Source: Echinostoma caproni (taxonomy: Eukaryota; Platyhelminthes; Trematoda; Plagiorchiida; Echinostomatidae). Taken from it: a DNA stretch of 64,000 nucleotides. Where the stretch lies: NCBI GenBank assembly GCA_900618425.1, contig UZAN01039657.1:16996-80995 (forward strand), in the 5' to 3' direction. Shown here piece by piece: positions 13,583 to 25,249 of this stretch. A program made the position numbers and the translations under genes. Under the pieces are notes generated by a model. The model ran no database searches. It had not been told where the DNA came from and saw only the letters and a list, made by a program, of their open reading frames with translations. Numbering within the stretch: the first letter of the stretch is position 1; every line of letters begins with the position of its first letter.

Positions 13583-13690
13583 GGACCCCGAAATCATAGC
13601 AATCGGTGATTAGAAACATTGAGCGACATAGCTGTGTCACAAACAGTGGCGCTCGTACATCCACTTATTAGTTTTGCAGGCTCCGTCTAT

Positions 13691-15175
13691 ATGACTCCTC
13701 TATTATCTCTTTAGCTGCGCTCTCAATATTCCAATTTGCATTCTGCTCTTTTATGCACGTGGACAGCCAAAAAACAAAAACAAATGAAACAGGCGCATGA
13801 AATTCCGTGGTTATTGGTTGGGTAAACTGAAACTGAAGCTAACCACCCCAACCTAACCTATTTAGATCCTATTCCAATTTTTAAAAGCAATTGCAATATT
13901 CGTTTGGTTCCACTCAGCGTCAGTGCTCCACACAATAGAAAAATTCTAAAATATAAATATATTACTAAAAAGGTATCAAAATGCTCCAAGTGGAACTCGC
14001 GATGTGGAGGTTCATCAAACTTGAGGGTTATTACAATTTCGCTGTTTTCCCAAATCGTTATAGATGCTACGGAAAATCAAAGTGAATAGAGACATATTAC
14101 TGTTTAGAAATAGACAGCTGAGCGTTTCATAGATTGAGGCCACGAACGTGCTAGCTCAAGTGCACCAATCATTTCGCTGAAATACTTTCACGAATCTCGA
14201 CAGTAGAATTTTCCGTATTTTATCTGAAATTTGTTCCTTTGGACTGTTTTAACAATAATTAAACTACTGGATCGGACCACATTCCATCAAAAATGCTTAA
14301 CTTTATTCCTAGCAATTAGTCTTAAATCACATCTGAATAAACGTGACCCTTGATTTGTGAAATTTGTCACATCAGTAGCAAACTGAGAAAGACGATCCGT
14401 AAGAGTGGTACCAGCTAGAAGGAAAACTCACATTGGCGAGGACATAATCAGTTCCACCCACAAGACTGATCAGATGTTACTTTATCTATGCCAAAATATT
14501 GCTTTTACATTTATTTTTGATATCACGGCGGTAGATTTATTCGCTTAACAACAAAAGAAACGTGCCACACATTCTAAATGCATCGACCTGAGCTATCACA
14601 GATCATATGGAGCTTATATATTTCATTATGGCTTCGTTGTCAAACTAAAAATGCCAATTAGTTGTTTGACTAAGAGACTGTTCTAAAAGGCAAATTTATG
14701 TACTTCTTTTCATTTATACTATACCTAACAATCTGTACTTAATAGGCCAGTGGATGTCATTACCGTTTATATGCATATATCAGCAACTCCATCTTATCCT
14801 ATGTTCAAAATACTTTTTAGAAATCGTCAACTGACCGAATCCTATAATCCTGTACACATCAAAAAACTATTATCTCAGTATCAAATGTTTGTGCCGTAAC
14901 AGTTACTTGAAAATGTGACTGAACACAGAAGTCGGTCTAGATCGTCCAGTAAGTGGTTTCATACCGTCGGCCTTTCGTTTCGATTGATCTCTTTCCTGCT
15001 GCTGCATTTCCTGTCGATATTTTCCTTTAAACTATACATAACTCGTTCTCCTTCCACTCTGAGTCTGCAGCTTGTTCATTGTTACAAATTGTTTGTTTAT
15101 AAGAACCACAGTCCTTTGTCACACAAATCCTCAAACAATGTACCGTAATCTGGTGAACCAGATGAGTCATTGCAC
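13691..15175. other. No gene recognised
   Basis: A+T-rich spacer between the RTE-like element and the Gag fragment. A 77-codon open frame at 14915-15148 is hydrophobic and serine-rich with no recognisable domain. It could be degraded upstream sequence of the neighbouring Gypsy element, but nothing supports that directly. Confidence 0.5.
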
Positions 15176-15179
15176 ATCA

Positions 15180-15600
15180 AATCGAGTTGGCCTGCTCCGA
15201 TATCCGCGACTGTGACTCACGAAGGGTATCTAACATTTCACCGAGCGCCTTTCCTTAAGCAAACCCGTTAGCAACCCTGCTCCTGAACACCATCGAACAA
15301 GATCCAAACGCCAACTTGCGAACGTTGACCGCCAAGTGCCAGAGAATATTGAACCTCAAGCAAGACTCTTCCCTCGTCCAGGAATCCGAGCACCCCGCCA
15401 GGAATGTGCACACTGTATCCTTCAGCAAGTCCCCGAATCCGCCGAGATCCCACCACTCCAGCATCGAAAATAAGCGGAAACCACCTTCACCATGCCACTT
15501 TTGCGGCTCTTGTCATTTCCACAGATTCTGCGCATTCCGTCAACATCGGTGCCTCTTGTATCTGCCATGTCGCCCGTTTATATCAATATGTTGTTTATCG
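15180..15600 (+). pseudogene. Ty3/Gypsy Gag fragment (CsRn1-like), truncated
   Basis: The frame includes 'LLLNTIEQDPNANLRTL' and 'TAKCQRILNLKQDSSLVQ', which resemble the end of a Gypsy capsid domain. A proline/serine-rich linker and a cysteine-histidine cluster 'CHFCGSCHFHRFCAFRQHRC' (about 15500-15558) resemble a nucleocapsid zinc knuckle. A second knuckle, 'CICHVARLY', appears in the next frame, so a frameshift lies at about 15560. A TAA also interrupts the frame near 15257. No protease, RT or integrase follows. CsRn1-type elements are known from liver flukes; assignment to that group is from memory of family features and is tentative. Confidence 0.5.
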
Positions 15601-15860
15601 AATATGCAGCGGTGAATAGGCTGATTTTGTATGTGCACATCCAGAGCGGCGGCTGTGGTTTACCAATCGCAATCATTTTCATAAGCCAACAAAACAAAGC
15701 GCTTTGTCTCTTCAGCGTAAGGCTTTCTCGATGTTCGTCTAGCCATTGTAAAGCAACCGAAGCTATAGAAAATGTCAAATATCGCCCGAATCAACGAACC
15801 GAGTGTTTCATAGAATGCGATCAGGGTCAGGCACAAGAACCTTCCGTGTCTATCAGTCAT
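15600..15860 (-). pseudogene. Possible transposase helix-turn-helix fragment
   Basis: On the minus strand an ATG at about 15747 opens 'MARRTSRKPYAEETKRFVLL' followed by 'AYENDCDW', a stop, and 'TTAAALDVHIQ'. The basic start and the 'W-x-TAAAALDV'-like helix pair look like the N-terminal DNA-binding part of a DDE transposase, but no catalytic core follows. Beyond about 15600 the other strand is better explained as Gag. The family is not identified, and a chance reading frame is possible. Confidence 0.3.
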
Positions 15861-17015
15861 TTGACTAGCAGGTAAACGTACTCACCACTCTGCACACACA
15901 CGAATATCCCAACCGCAAAATAGATTATCGTGCCCCCTTTCCGCCGCATATGATATCAGTCATACACATTTTGCACAGGACAGCAAAGATGCTGTCCCAG
16001 TTGTCGCGCGGCCCAGCCTAATTCACCGTCTCTTTTAGTGCTGTGCTGAACATTGCAAACGTTCAAATCCCATTTCACGTCGTCCGCTACCACCTCTTTC
16101 GTACCGAGAACACTTCATTCGTGAGACCATGAATGTTCGTGGTGAGCACTGTTCAGTCAATTGCTCGTTTGCTTTATCAAGTGAGAGATCTGGTCATTGT
16201 GTGAGAGACCCAATCCAACCCAATCCAACTTGCTCCTTTTGGTTTCGTATTCAACCAAGCTCTCGTCGGTTTGCACATGGTTGCATAGCTCTGATTGAAT
16301 TGTGGGTTGCATTATCCAATCCGTGTGTGTGCAAACAAGTAGACAAGATCATCGTCGGTGCATATTTTTGTTGAGTGTGGAACGATATTTTCCGGGGCCA
16401 TAGATCAGTATGCAGGTATGACGCACATGGATCTGGGTAAACAGGGGTCCCATCGAACGTTTTCACTCTATACTGTGCAATGTATTGCCCACATAGCAAC
16501 ATGACATCTTAAATTGATATTCGGACATCTTAAATTCATACTGTGATTTTCTCAACTGATTGCTGGTCATGTTTAACTGAAAAATGTCTAGATTCGTTAG
16601 AGAGCGCAATATTGAATCACAATTCCTTCCAGTTCAATGTCATCAAATTTGTTCATGCCCCCTGTTTTTGTTTTGCTTCGAATAGGTTAATCTCTTGTTC
16701 TGTCGCTCTCCTGAGATGTTGCCTTTCTACGGCTTTCTCATCTTTTCCGAAACCCGAACCAATGATAATGCTAATGGCGTACTTTCTGATTGTGCGGTGT
16801 CGCACCCCTCAATTTATCTCAGTTCCTGATGCGTAGTCACTTGGTCGTTGACCGATGTTCGGGACGACCAATAAGCATCCATCCTGAAATCTCGCACTCA
16901 ACCGATGGCATTGCAACTAGTGTGACTCTTTCATGACACGGTTCACTGATTGGATAATCCTTTCCGGAAATTCACACTGATGCAAGTGATTGGAGACAGT
17001 GTCATTTGACATCAA
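15861..17015. other. No gene recognised
   Basis: Contains a (CA)-rich patch near 15890 and the 41-bp repeat described at 16495-16535. The open frames at 16129-16374 and 16543-16836 show no recognisable domain. Confidence 0.5.
16495..16535 (+). repeat. 41-bp dispersed repeat, copy 1
   Basis: About 36 of 41 bases match 18094-18134 in the same orientation. Internally it repeats GACATCTTAAATT twice (16503 and 16524). The ATATTCGGACA core recalls the termini of pogo/Tigger transposons, and the two copies bracket a pogo-like transposase remnant, but they are direct and not inverted. Confidence 0.6.
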
Positions 17016-17019
17016 ATTT

Positions 17020-17560
17020 TGCAAGCGTCTATCGGTCACAGAGAAGGAGAATGTGTTGGAAATGCTGAAACAGCCAGGTGCAACTCAGAGCTCCGTAGCC
17101 AAGTCACTTGGAATTTCAGAGTAAAAATGTTTATAATGTTGTATCCCATCGAACGACTATCGAGGAATTTAGAACGCTGGAGCACCTGAGGGAAGATGCC
17201 ACCTGAAAATCATCGAAAAGTTCAGGGCAGTGAAGAGGCAAGTTTGGCTTAGTTTTCCGCTACGAGGGAAAGGCACGAAGAGTTTCCAATGAGGGAAAGC
17301 ATCTTACGTAAGAAGGCAATCCAGCTAGCTCAAAGGTTTCATCATAATGACTTCAAGGCTTCCAAAGGTTGGTTTCGCTCTCGATCAGACAGATACGGTA
17401 TTCAATCGCACAAAGAAAGAAAGAAAGAACTAATGTGCCTTACTTTATGAGTCTGTGGGGAAAGTTTAGCGGTACCGCGCGATGAAATTAAACAGGCCAC
17501 TTGCCAAAGGTCATCGCACCCCGGGTCTAAGGACAGTGAGATGCACTTTTAGTTTATAAA
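17020..17560 (+). pseudogene. pogo/Tigger-like transposase remnant (CENP-B-type DNA-binding domains)
   Basis: Two DNA-binding modules appear in order. The first, about 17028-17123, reads 'VTEKENVLEMLKQPGATQS' then 'SVAKSLGIS', as in the CENP-B N-terminal helix-turn-helix. The second, about 17300-17415, reads 'LRKKAIQLAQRFHHNDFKAS' then 'KGWFRS' and 'RYGIQSHK', as in the Tc5/CENP-B second domain. Frameshifts separate the two, and a stop follows the second. A short 'VCGESLAVPRDEI' segment after it may be the linker before the DDE catalytic domain, which is not recognisable. It once bound transposon ends for cut-and-paste movement and is now clearly dead. Confidence 0.65.
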
Positions 17561-20500
17561 TCGTTAACTGCTTCAGAGTTTCCGTAATCCTTGTTGGCCG
17601 GCCTCTATGGCCTTCCGTTCGCTGAACAGGAGTGAATTTCTTCCAAGTAAATTCTCGCCTCACGCCTGCCGGAGAATTCGCATGGGAACCCTCTTAAAAA
17701 ATAGTGCGTGTATCTTGAACCAGTCAAACTTTGGCCCAGTGTCATCACCGCTTGAAACTTTTCATTCCGAATCCTATGGTTATTCTCTATCTAAGTAGCA
17801 TCCGATTCAGAGTGTATCCTCCTCCTGTGCCGGCCCGAAAATCACACCACCGATCGGGTTCATTTATCGATCGGTCGGATAGATCACCGCAACAAGAGAC
17901 CTGGGGCTTGCCCATCTAACCCGAGAGAGAAACCACACCTTGTCTACAACCGCGAGTCTTTAGCAGACCCAGTGAACTGTACAGCAGGCGTGCCTTCACC
18001 ATGCGGATGGACTTGACATGACAACAAGATCATCACAAAAAGTACAAGACAATGTGAAACGATGGAGTAATCGGACTATCGGACTATCAACATGGCAACA
18101 TGACATATAAAATTGATACTCGGACAACTTAAATCGAAAAAAGTATGGCTTATGAATCACGTTATGGCATCACGTGTTGAACTCAGTCAGACCAACAACG
18201 GTCATGACGAATGCATCAATCGGTTCGAACATAGAGTGGCAACAACAGAAGCGAACGAACAAATAGATGTCTACACATTTTTCAATAGAAAATCATGAAT
18301 AGATTGCACAACGAACAATCAGTTTGAATATGGGAAGGAAGTCAATGTTCTGAGTATATCCCGTAACAGATATTTCACTCATTTTAGATGTTATTTTCTT
18401 TTCACTGTATTCGAACTGTTTCGCCTTTATTTTCCTTGAATGGGTCAATACATAAGGATGTGAATATCCTAGCTAAAACAGTTTTATGTTATGGTGGACG
18501 TCATTTAATCAATTCTGTGGTTAGCCTAACGTTGCAACGGAATGAAGGATTGTATGGAATTAATATGGGATAATTGGGTCAGAAAACGTTCCCCTGAAGA
18601 AAGGTAGGTAGTTTCGGGATAACTAGACACAGCACTGGAAGGGGCTGAATACCACACGTAATGTACCGATATCAAGCTGAGGGCGTCATAAAAGATTTAA
18701 ATTTCTTCGAAACCTAAAGTATAAGTAGGACGGTAGCTCTAAATTCCGTTATAAATAAAAACCGATTTTATACTACTTATTGGCAATGTCGTAGTTCCTG
18801 GAACTTACCCACTTTTTCGAAATCCCGAGAATGCAACATAGCAGGCGATTGACTGTACATCGTTTACACTACCTGTTTATGTCATCCAATCGAGTATCTT
18901 TATTGAAATTACGCTGGTTTAAATGTAATGTCCTATTTGTTCATCCTCCTTATCAGTTGATCGTAGGTCATCGAAATTCCTACTTGTTGGCTTCCAGCGA
19001 TATCATAACTGGTTCTTTCGTTTGTTCCGCTGGTAGTTTTGAACTGTCTTCTGCAGTGTAAGATCTACAAGTATTGTTATTCACAAATGTTTTCAAATTT
19101 TATCATTCGATTATGCAGCACTGTGCACACTGAATAACTAAATGTGTCCAGAAAAGCGTGCCAGCGAAAAGCTCACTGCGCTGCGTTTCAGTCGAACTGT
19201 GTTCCACGTTCGTGTAGTACAGCTTTGCAAACGGTTTTCCGTATGTACTTTTACTTCGCTGAACTACTAGATAGACCTAATACAAGTGTGATGCAGATTT
19301 TACGTGAACATTCGTCCCCAATATGGGTCATGTGTGGCGAGAATGGGAACGAGAGACAATATAGGAATCTTCATTGACTATCCTCCTTCATATTTGACTG
19401 ACTAACTGATTGAAATCTTTCTTAAAAAGTGAACTGCCACCAAGGAGAGGGGATGAAAAAAATAGAGTGATCAAGGTGTTCAGTTTTCAAAAAACGTACG
19501 AATTGTACGTAATCAGCAATAAGGATATATATCTTCAGAGCTTTCTTCCACAATGATAAAAAGAGGGAAAGGGGGACAACAACTATGGTGAAGCAATNGC
19601 AATGTGTTTAAGGTCAACCCAAACAAAAGCACTTAAACGGTGTATTCAAATTCCGCCTCTGGCATTCCTCTTTCAGTCCATTCCGTTTTATTCCCAATTA
19701 ACTTTCGATGGTCACAGCTTCCGCATTTAAAAAAGTGAACAGCTGCATGTTAGTTAAATCACAGGGAACAGGAGATCATCTTGATGAATATTACGCATTT
19801 GTAAGCGGAGTGACCAAATGTTCATACCAAACAAATATAGGCAGGCTGCTAAAAATGCAGGATGGTTCAAAGCCACGCTCATTCTAGAAGGGTCCTATTA
19901 GTTCTGCCGGTGTAAGTACGATGTCTTAGGTTCCCTTTCGACGTGAGTGACCAGTGGGCCATTTCGACCATGATATTCATCAGCAAACAAAGTTGATTCA
20001 TTTTCCATACCTGAATTTTCCGCTAGTAATATCCAAGCTTCTAATTTCAGAAAACAAGGAGACAGGGCTTGTTTGCATTGATCTGGCTAAGTAAAGGTTT
20101 CGTGTATGATACCATGTCATCGGGTTGATTAGTTAAAACGGTACTTGAGCGCCATGCTAAAATCAAGTCTATGTGGTGACATTTTAGTTATTTTTATCAC
20201 AATGAACCATGGTTGGTTTCAAGCAAATATTGGTATTAGTGAGTCGCACACTCAAATTACTTTCTGATAGAGAATAATGATAATTTTGGAAGGAAGCTCA
20301 ATGTTTATAAAAAGAAACTTCAAATTACAGCAAGTATTTCATGCAAAGATGCTGAATCATCATCATTTATCAAACCGGAGAGCTACAACAAAATATGCTT
20401 TTGCGAATTACCGCAAATATTTAATCATAACCTTTTAATTCTTGCCATCTTTAACACACGGAATAGAACAGTACCGTTTCCAGATATATGACATAGTTAT

Positions 20501-21775
20501 TGCGCACAAAACTGAATGAAAATCTACTATGGCAGCCAACAATTGTGTCCGAATTCCGTCGGGTTCATTGGGTTTTTTAGGCTAAGTAACTCCGGTAATT
20601 ACGTACTGCCCTAGAGCATTCACCCACAACACTTTATTCTCTTATTGCAGCCCTGTTCTCCAAATGAATGACGTCATTGCTCGTGCCTCCATTAGTGACG
20701 TAGTTCATATAAGACTACCCCTACACATAGAACCAACCACACATGGGCGATTGATTAAACGGGTTCAATTTATTGTTCCTGGAACCTTAGTATAACGCAT
20801 AGAAGTGCGATGTTTTGAAAACTCAATGGTTTTCCATCATACATTCAACAGTGGGCTGAGAACAATGCAAACTGGAAGCAAAAAAAAAATTGTCCGCTTC
20901 CAGTTGACCATGTGGTAATCCACACACAAATATCAATAAAGAAGTTACTCGGCGTAATTCTCTGCTACTGATCGCACACTTCCACCGTGTTATTCTAACC
21001 AGAACTCATTCCAACTCAGCCCGAAAATTATTTGTGCCTATCTGAAAGATTTTGTCCTCACACAAACACACAAAATTATCAGCATTCATCCAAACATTAC
21101 TTTCATTCATTACAGATCGATTTTCACTGATGAGTGAATTCTTAGAATATTTAAAGATAAATGTAGATTATCCAGATTACTAATAGATCTCCTCTGTAAG
21201 TTTCTAAGGAAAAAACAGAAATATATGTTTTCTGTTGTCTTATTTCTAATCCATCGTACTTTGCGTGTCTATGATCAACACAGTGATTTCTACCGGCAGT
21301 CCATTTTCCCCAGATGAAAGTTCTTATCACAAAACCACACCGAGTAATTGCTCATTGCGTGACCGTCAATTATCTCTATCTTTCTAATGGGAACAACAGG
21401 AACAAAAACACTGGGGAAAAATGGAGTTATAATTTCTTTTTATTCCGTGTTGGTAAGCCTATGCTCCTCTGTTCAGTAGTAACACCGGTAATAGCGGTGT
21501 TCTATTCCACACAGATAAGAAGCTTCCAAGAAGTAATCACACCATAACAGATAAAATTAAGCATTCGTTTTCAGGATGCACTGGTGTTTTGAATTAAATT
21601 TATCTTTGGAACAACACACTCCCATTGCAGTTATCAATAAAGAACCCTACTCACGGTCAGTGTTTTTTTAATCCGACTATTTATTTCGTCTATCCATCAG
21701 TCGATCCTTTCCAGGAAGGTTCCAGTAAATTCAATGATGAGGACAATACTACGTAGTGCTACGGTTGCAGACCTG
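17561..21775. other. No gene recognised
   Basis: Apart from the second copy of the 41-bp repeat at 18094-18134, no recognisable gene, RNA or transposon was seen. One N at 19598. Open frames are all under 80 codons and lack recognisable domains. Confidence 0.5.
18094..18134 (+). repeat. 41-bp dispersed repeat, copy 2
   Basis: Direct repeat of 16495-16535 with about five mismatches. It lies about 0.5 kb downstream of the last recognisable transposase sequence and is preceded by a small tandem CGGACTATCGGACTAT. Confidence 0.6.
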
Positions 21776-21885
21776 CTGAGAACCAGTCGATTTTGGTCAA
21801 GTGGTTTGTACATTAGATTAGCAATCTCTCATGCCAGGGTTTGAATCCAGATACACATTGCTGATGAGCATAAACCATGGCCTCT
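21776..21885 (+). mobile_element. tRNA-derived SINE-like element, family B
   Basis: Box A TGGTCAAGTGG at 21794-21804 fits TRGYNNARNNG exactly. Box B GGTTTGAATCC at 21838-21848 has one change from GGTTCGANTCC, and the spacing is tRNA-like. The following 'ACATTGCTGATGAGCATAAA' carries the TGCTGATGAG core shared with 5561-5715. No cloverleaf acceptor stem closes, so a functional tRNA is unlikely. Confidence 0.55.
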
Positions 21886-22085
21886 AAAGCTTATTACTGG
21901 TGAGGGGGCAAGCTGACAATTTTATTTACTCACCAATATCATCAATCCACTCAGAAGATTTGAGTGGTATACGAGTCACTGCAAAGCCACTTACCGTCGC
22001 GTCCAGTCATCTTTTAAATTAACAGCATATGGTATATGTTTTCTTCATTTAGAGAATTTAATCGAGTGAAGAGCAAATAAAACGT

Positions 22086-22172
22086 GAACTGGAAAGCTAA
22101 GACATCTGTTTCGACCTAGATCCTCACCGGTGAAATGCAAGTATACTAAACGCTCGACCACCAGGCAGCTGT
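22086..22172 (-). mobile_element. Internally deleted family-B SINE copy
   Basis: The minus strand begins 'CAGCTGCCTGGTGGTCGAG', matching the box A region of 5561-5715. After a gap it ends 'AGGTCGAAACAGATGT' and 'TAGCTTTCCAGTTCACG', matching the tail of that copy. The box B region and the TGCTGATGAG core are missing, so this is a deletion derivative that should not be transcribed normally. Confidence 0.5.
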
Positions 22173-22859
22173 TCATACTGATTTTAATTTCCTTATGCTT
22201 ATAAATGTGTCTTTCACGAATCACAGAAACAGAAGAGATCGATATTTTGAAATAAATTTTACAATTCATCCAAAACCCTCATTTTCTGACTAAAACGGTC
22301 TGAAGCAACGTTGTGAACAGTATTGCTTCTGGCGTAATTCAGGTAACATCAGACCAAACTGATAGAAGTGGGTTCAGCAATATACATTTATTCTGATGGA
22401 ATTGAAGGACATCTATATTTGGGTTTGTTTAGTTATCAATGACTTGGTTCAGCTACCAATGCGTTTGTACATTTTTGAACCAATCACTCGTTCTTCGTCA
22501 ACGTTCTTTATGTTCTTATTCATTGCGGAGTGCCTATAGTTTCAAAGCCGGTTGTATGCTTCTTGAACTAATATCATATTCATTGATGCTGTTCAGTACA
22601 AAGTCCTCAGGAATCGTATTTTCTTGGATCAGACACATTTATTTCATCAGAAGGCAAAGGTAAAATCTTGAAAAATTACGCCCTCTTTATCTTATTCAGC
22701 CTAGGAAGTTAAACCATGTAAGAATAGAATCTGAAGCTTCCGTTTATTTAATTTTTCAGTGACTTGCTTGTTGTTTGCCCTCTTTGAATTTGCTCGCATC
22801 TGACGATATTTGGTTCATTTTTCTTTCTAATTTTCCCTAGTCTTCGTGAATAGGCCGGG

Positions 22860-23420
22860 GCCAAATACAAAAATCTGAAACCAATGGTAACAGAAACGCC
22901 CTAAAAGACAGGTTCAGCCAAGATCCACAAACCGATTACCCACTCGGATCAATATTATGAATATTATGAATTCATCATATCACAAACTGATTCGATAGAT
23001 GATCCACATATAGAACCTTTCAGTCGAAAAATTCTTACACCCCATTGTGGTGAAGATTCTTTCAAAGTTGCAGATTCATTAGATAATTTTAGCTAATCTT
23101 CTCGAAAGACATTTTCTATGGATTTTGATTCACTTTTTACAAACATCTCCGTTCATGAAACAGCGGAGCTTTTGTGCAGTTACATCTCTTCACTTTATAT
23201 TCAACTTTCTATTACCAATTGTTATTTAAAAGATCTTAGATCAGTAACATACGTTTCGAATCTGAAGAAGTAGCAAACAAGTCAAATGATGTTGCAATCA
23301 CGACCAATCCCATGATTTACTAATCACATTTGGTAGTAGTCCTTTTTATGAGCACAAAGAGGCCATTGTTGAAGTTTCACGGAACCTGAGAGTGGATTCA
23401 ATGGTTTGTTATTGTAACTA
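22860..23420 (+). pseudogene. Penelope-like element reverse transcriptase fragment
   Basis: Several blocks of a PLE RT are readable in order: 'SAKIHKPI' near 22917; 'SSYHKLIRWMIHI' in a neighbouring frame near 22974; 'EPFSRKILTPHC' near 23016; 'EDSFKVADSLDNF' near 23054; and 'FSMDFDSLFTNISVHETAEL' at about 23113-23172, the palm A motif with its Asp. About 250 bases later 'VIVTRGET' may be the residue of the strand after the YVDD motif, which is itself deleted. No GIY-YIG endonuclease follows. This copy differs from the three minus-strand PLEs, so it is probably another lineage. Confidence 0.7.
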
Positions 23421-24399
23421 GAGGAGAGACAAAGAGATTGTCGAATTCATGATCACCGATGAAGGGACGTTAATCAAACAACAAAACAACCGTTGCAGAA
23501 TACATTTCTCTTTCTGATCAATCTTATTTAATCTAATCTTATCCATGCCGTTCTTCCAATAATTAATTTTCTTTATTCCAATACTACCTTTTTGGGTTGT
23601 AACTCTTGGTGTCATCGCCAGGACAAGATGTCTTGGTTTGCAGTTTTTGAAGAAGGAAACGTGGGGACTTCTAGGACATCGCGGAGCTGGCGAAGATTCC
23701 GTGTTAGATTAACGCGGAATCCCCGCCAGAACAACCTGATAGGAGAAATTCAAGCACATCGGTCGCAAATATCATAACTGTGCACATCATTGACTCACTT
23801 GTCATTGTTAAGTAAAATGTATCTTAGGCTTTTGGCACTCAGTAAAGCGATGTTAATCAAGTTACGTAATCCCATTTTGTTTGCACAATCGTTCCAGACG
23901 CAGTCGACCCTAGAGTACTGTCCGTTGAACCACTAAAGTTACCGGAACGTTTTTGCATAAATACCAGATTGCTGTATGTTGTATCAATTTAAGAGATTGA
24001 AAGAAATATTATGATCTCTAAGTGTTTGTCTCCTCACTGTACTAAAGATTTTGTTGGGGTAATTTTTTGGAACTTAAACATTGATAAGGGATCCAAATTT
24101 GAAACAAAACCAAAAGTTGAACGGGGACTTTGCAAACTAGTTCTGAATAAGCACATTGGAGGAACGACAAGAAAAACAGAAAACGCAGAACCAGTGTTGC
24201 GTGGTCGCGGATAAATATGGTCTTGGTGCCTTGCAAAGTCTTAGAAAAATTTCTAAACGAGCTGATTCTTTTTATTGTTTTCTTTCCCGTCTCTCCAACA
24301 GTTCCTCTGAGTGCAATTGGTAAAAAACCAATCATTCGTTGTTGGGATATCACATCGGCGAGCAAGCTCGTTTTCAGTGCAACATCCACCAAATATCAT
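23421..24399. other. No gene recognised
   Basis: Spacer downstream of the PLE fragment. A 61-codon frame at 23592-23777 is rich in Arg and Trp, and a 116-codon minus-strand frame lies at 24042-24392; neither shows a domain. Confidence 0.5.
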
Positions 24400-24520
24400 G
24401 GCTCATAAGGTGGCTCATTGTTACATGTGCGTTTACTTGTGTGTGTGTGTGTGTAACGATCCAGGGAGTAAATGGGAGTTCAAACCATTGGGCAAATCTT
24501 GCTGATGTTATTGAATAAAT
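24400..24520 (+). mobile_element. Possible family-B SINE remnant with (GT)n insertion
   Basis: 'GGAGTTCAAACC' at about 24476-24487 resembles box B, and 'CAAATCTTGCTGATG' follows as in other family-B copies. A box-A-like TGGCTCATTGT sits near 24411, and a (GT)8 tract at 24438-24454 has expanded between the two boxes. Two mismatches in box A make this a weak call. Confidence 0.35.
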
Positions 24521-25245
24521 AAAATGCCTAAGTGATTCAACACTCGTTTAATAAAAAGACGTCATTCTTCAGTAGCGAAGAACCGGACAATCTTCGGTGG
24601 GTTTCATATTGTGGAAGTTTATTCTATTCCGTATACGCTCTTACAGTTTCTTTTTATCACAAACTGGATGAAAACTCACAAAAGCGGTGCACATTTATTT
24701 CATTCTTTTGCAGAATTGTCAGTAGTGCATACCCCAAGTGTGATCGGAGCTGATGTTATATGAGGTATTTTGACTGAAGCTGATCACATCACATATTGAG
24801 AGGAAAAAATTTGGTAAAATTCACAGTGTCGCATGAGTTCAATCACTATTAGTATTAGAGTTGCGCAATGAATCATTTGTTCAGAACCGAGATGTTGCAC
24901 TCAGGGAAAAAATATTGATAAATTCAATCGTTATAAAATAATTTGCTGTTATTGTTTGATGCTCACTACTGTTACAATAGCGATTGTTAAGACCGAATTT
25001 CAACCGCGACGCTATGCACAGTAACTCAACACAGAAAATCAGAACACAAGACAGCATGCAGATTGGAATTGGGTTAACGATTTGAGGAATGATCGTGAGA
25101 GTACATCAATCGATTAAACGATGACCGACAATTAGGTCAAACTGGCCCATGGACAAAACGGATTGGAGGAGTTTTAGTCAATGTATGTCGTGAAAACCTG
25201 TGTCACGTGATGATGCCTACGTAGCATCCCTCCGTCTCTTAGACA
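24521..25245. other. No gene recognised
   Basis: A+T-rich spacer without a recognisable gene. Its right end runs into the downstream part of the minus-strand Gypsy element. Confidence 0.5.
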
Positions 25246-25249
25246 ACGT

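Larger units (their letters stand above)
9960..13690 (+). mobile_element. RTE-like non-LTR retrotransposon, nearly full length, inactive
   Basis: One plus-strand element can be followed in order: a GC-richer leader (about 9960-10760), an apurinic endonuclease, a reverse transcriptase, and a C-terminal region ending in 'LRWLGHVLR'. Past that, residues resembling 'GHVGTVRLPR' and the end of the ORF run to about 13690. This order and the C-terminal signature are typical of RTE-clade LINEs, common in trematodes. The reading frame is broken by many stops and shifts, and both enzymatic domains have lost catalytic residues. The boundaries are approximate because no target-site duplication or 3' tail repeat was resolved. 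CR1-like membership is the main alternative. Confidence 0.8.
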
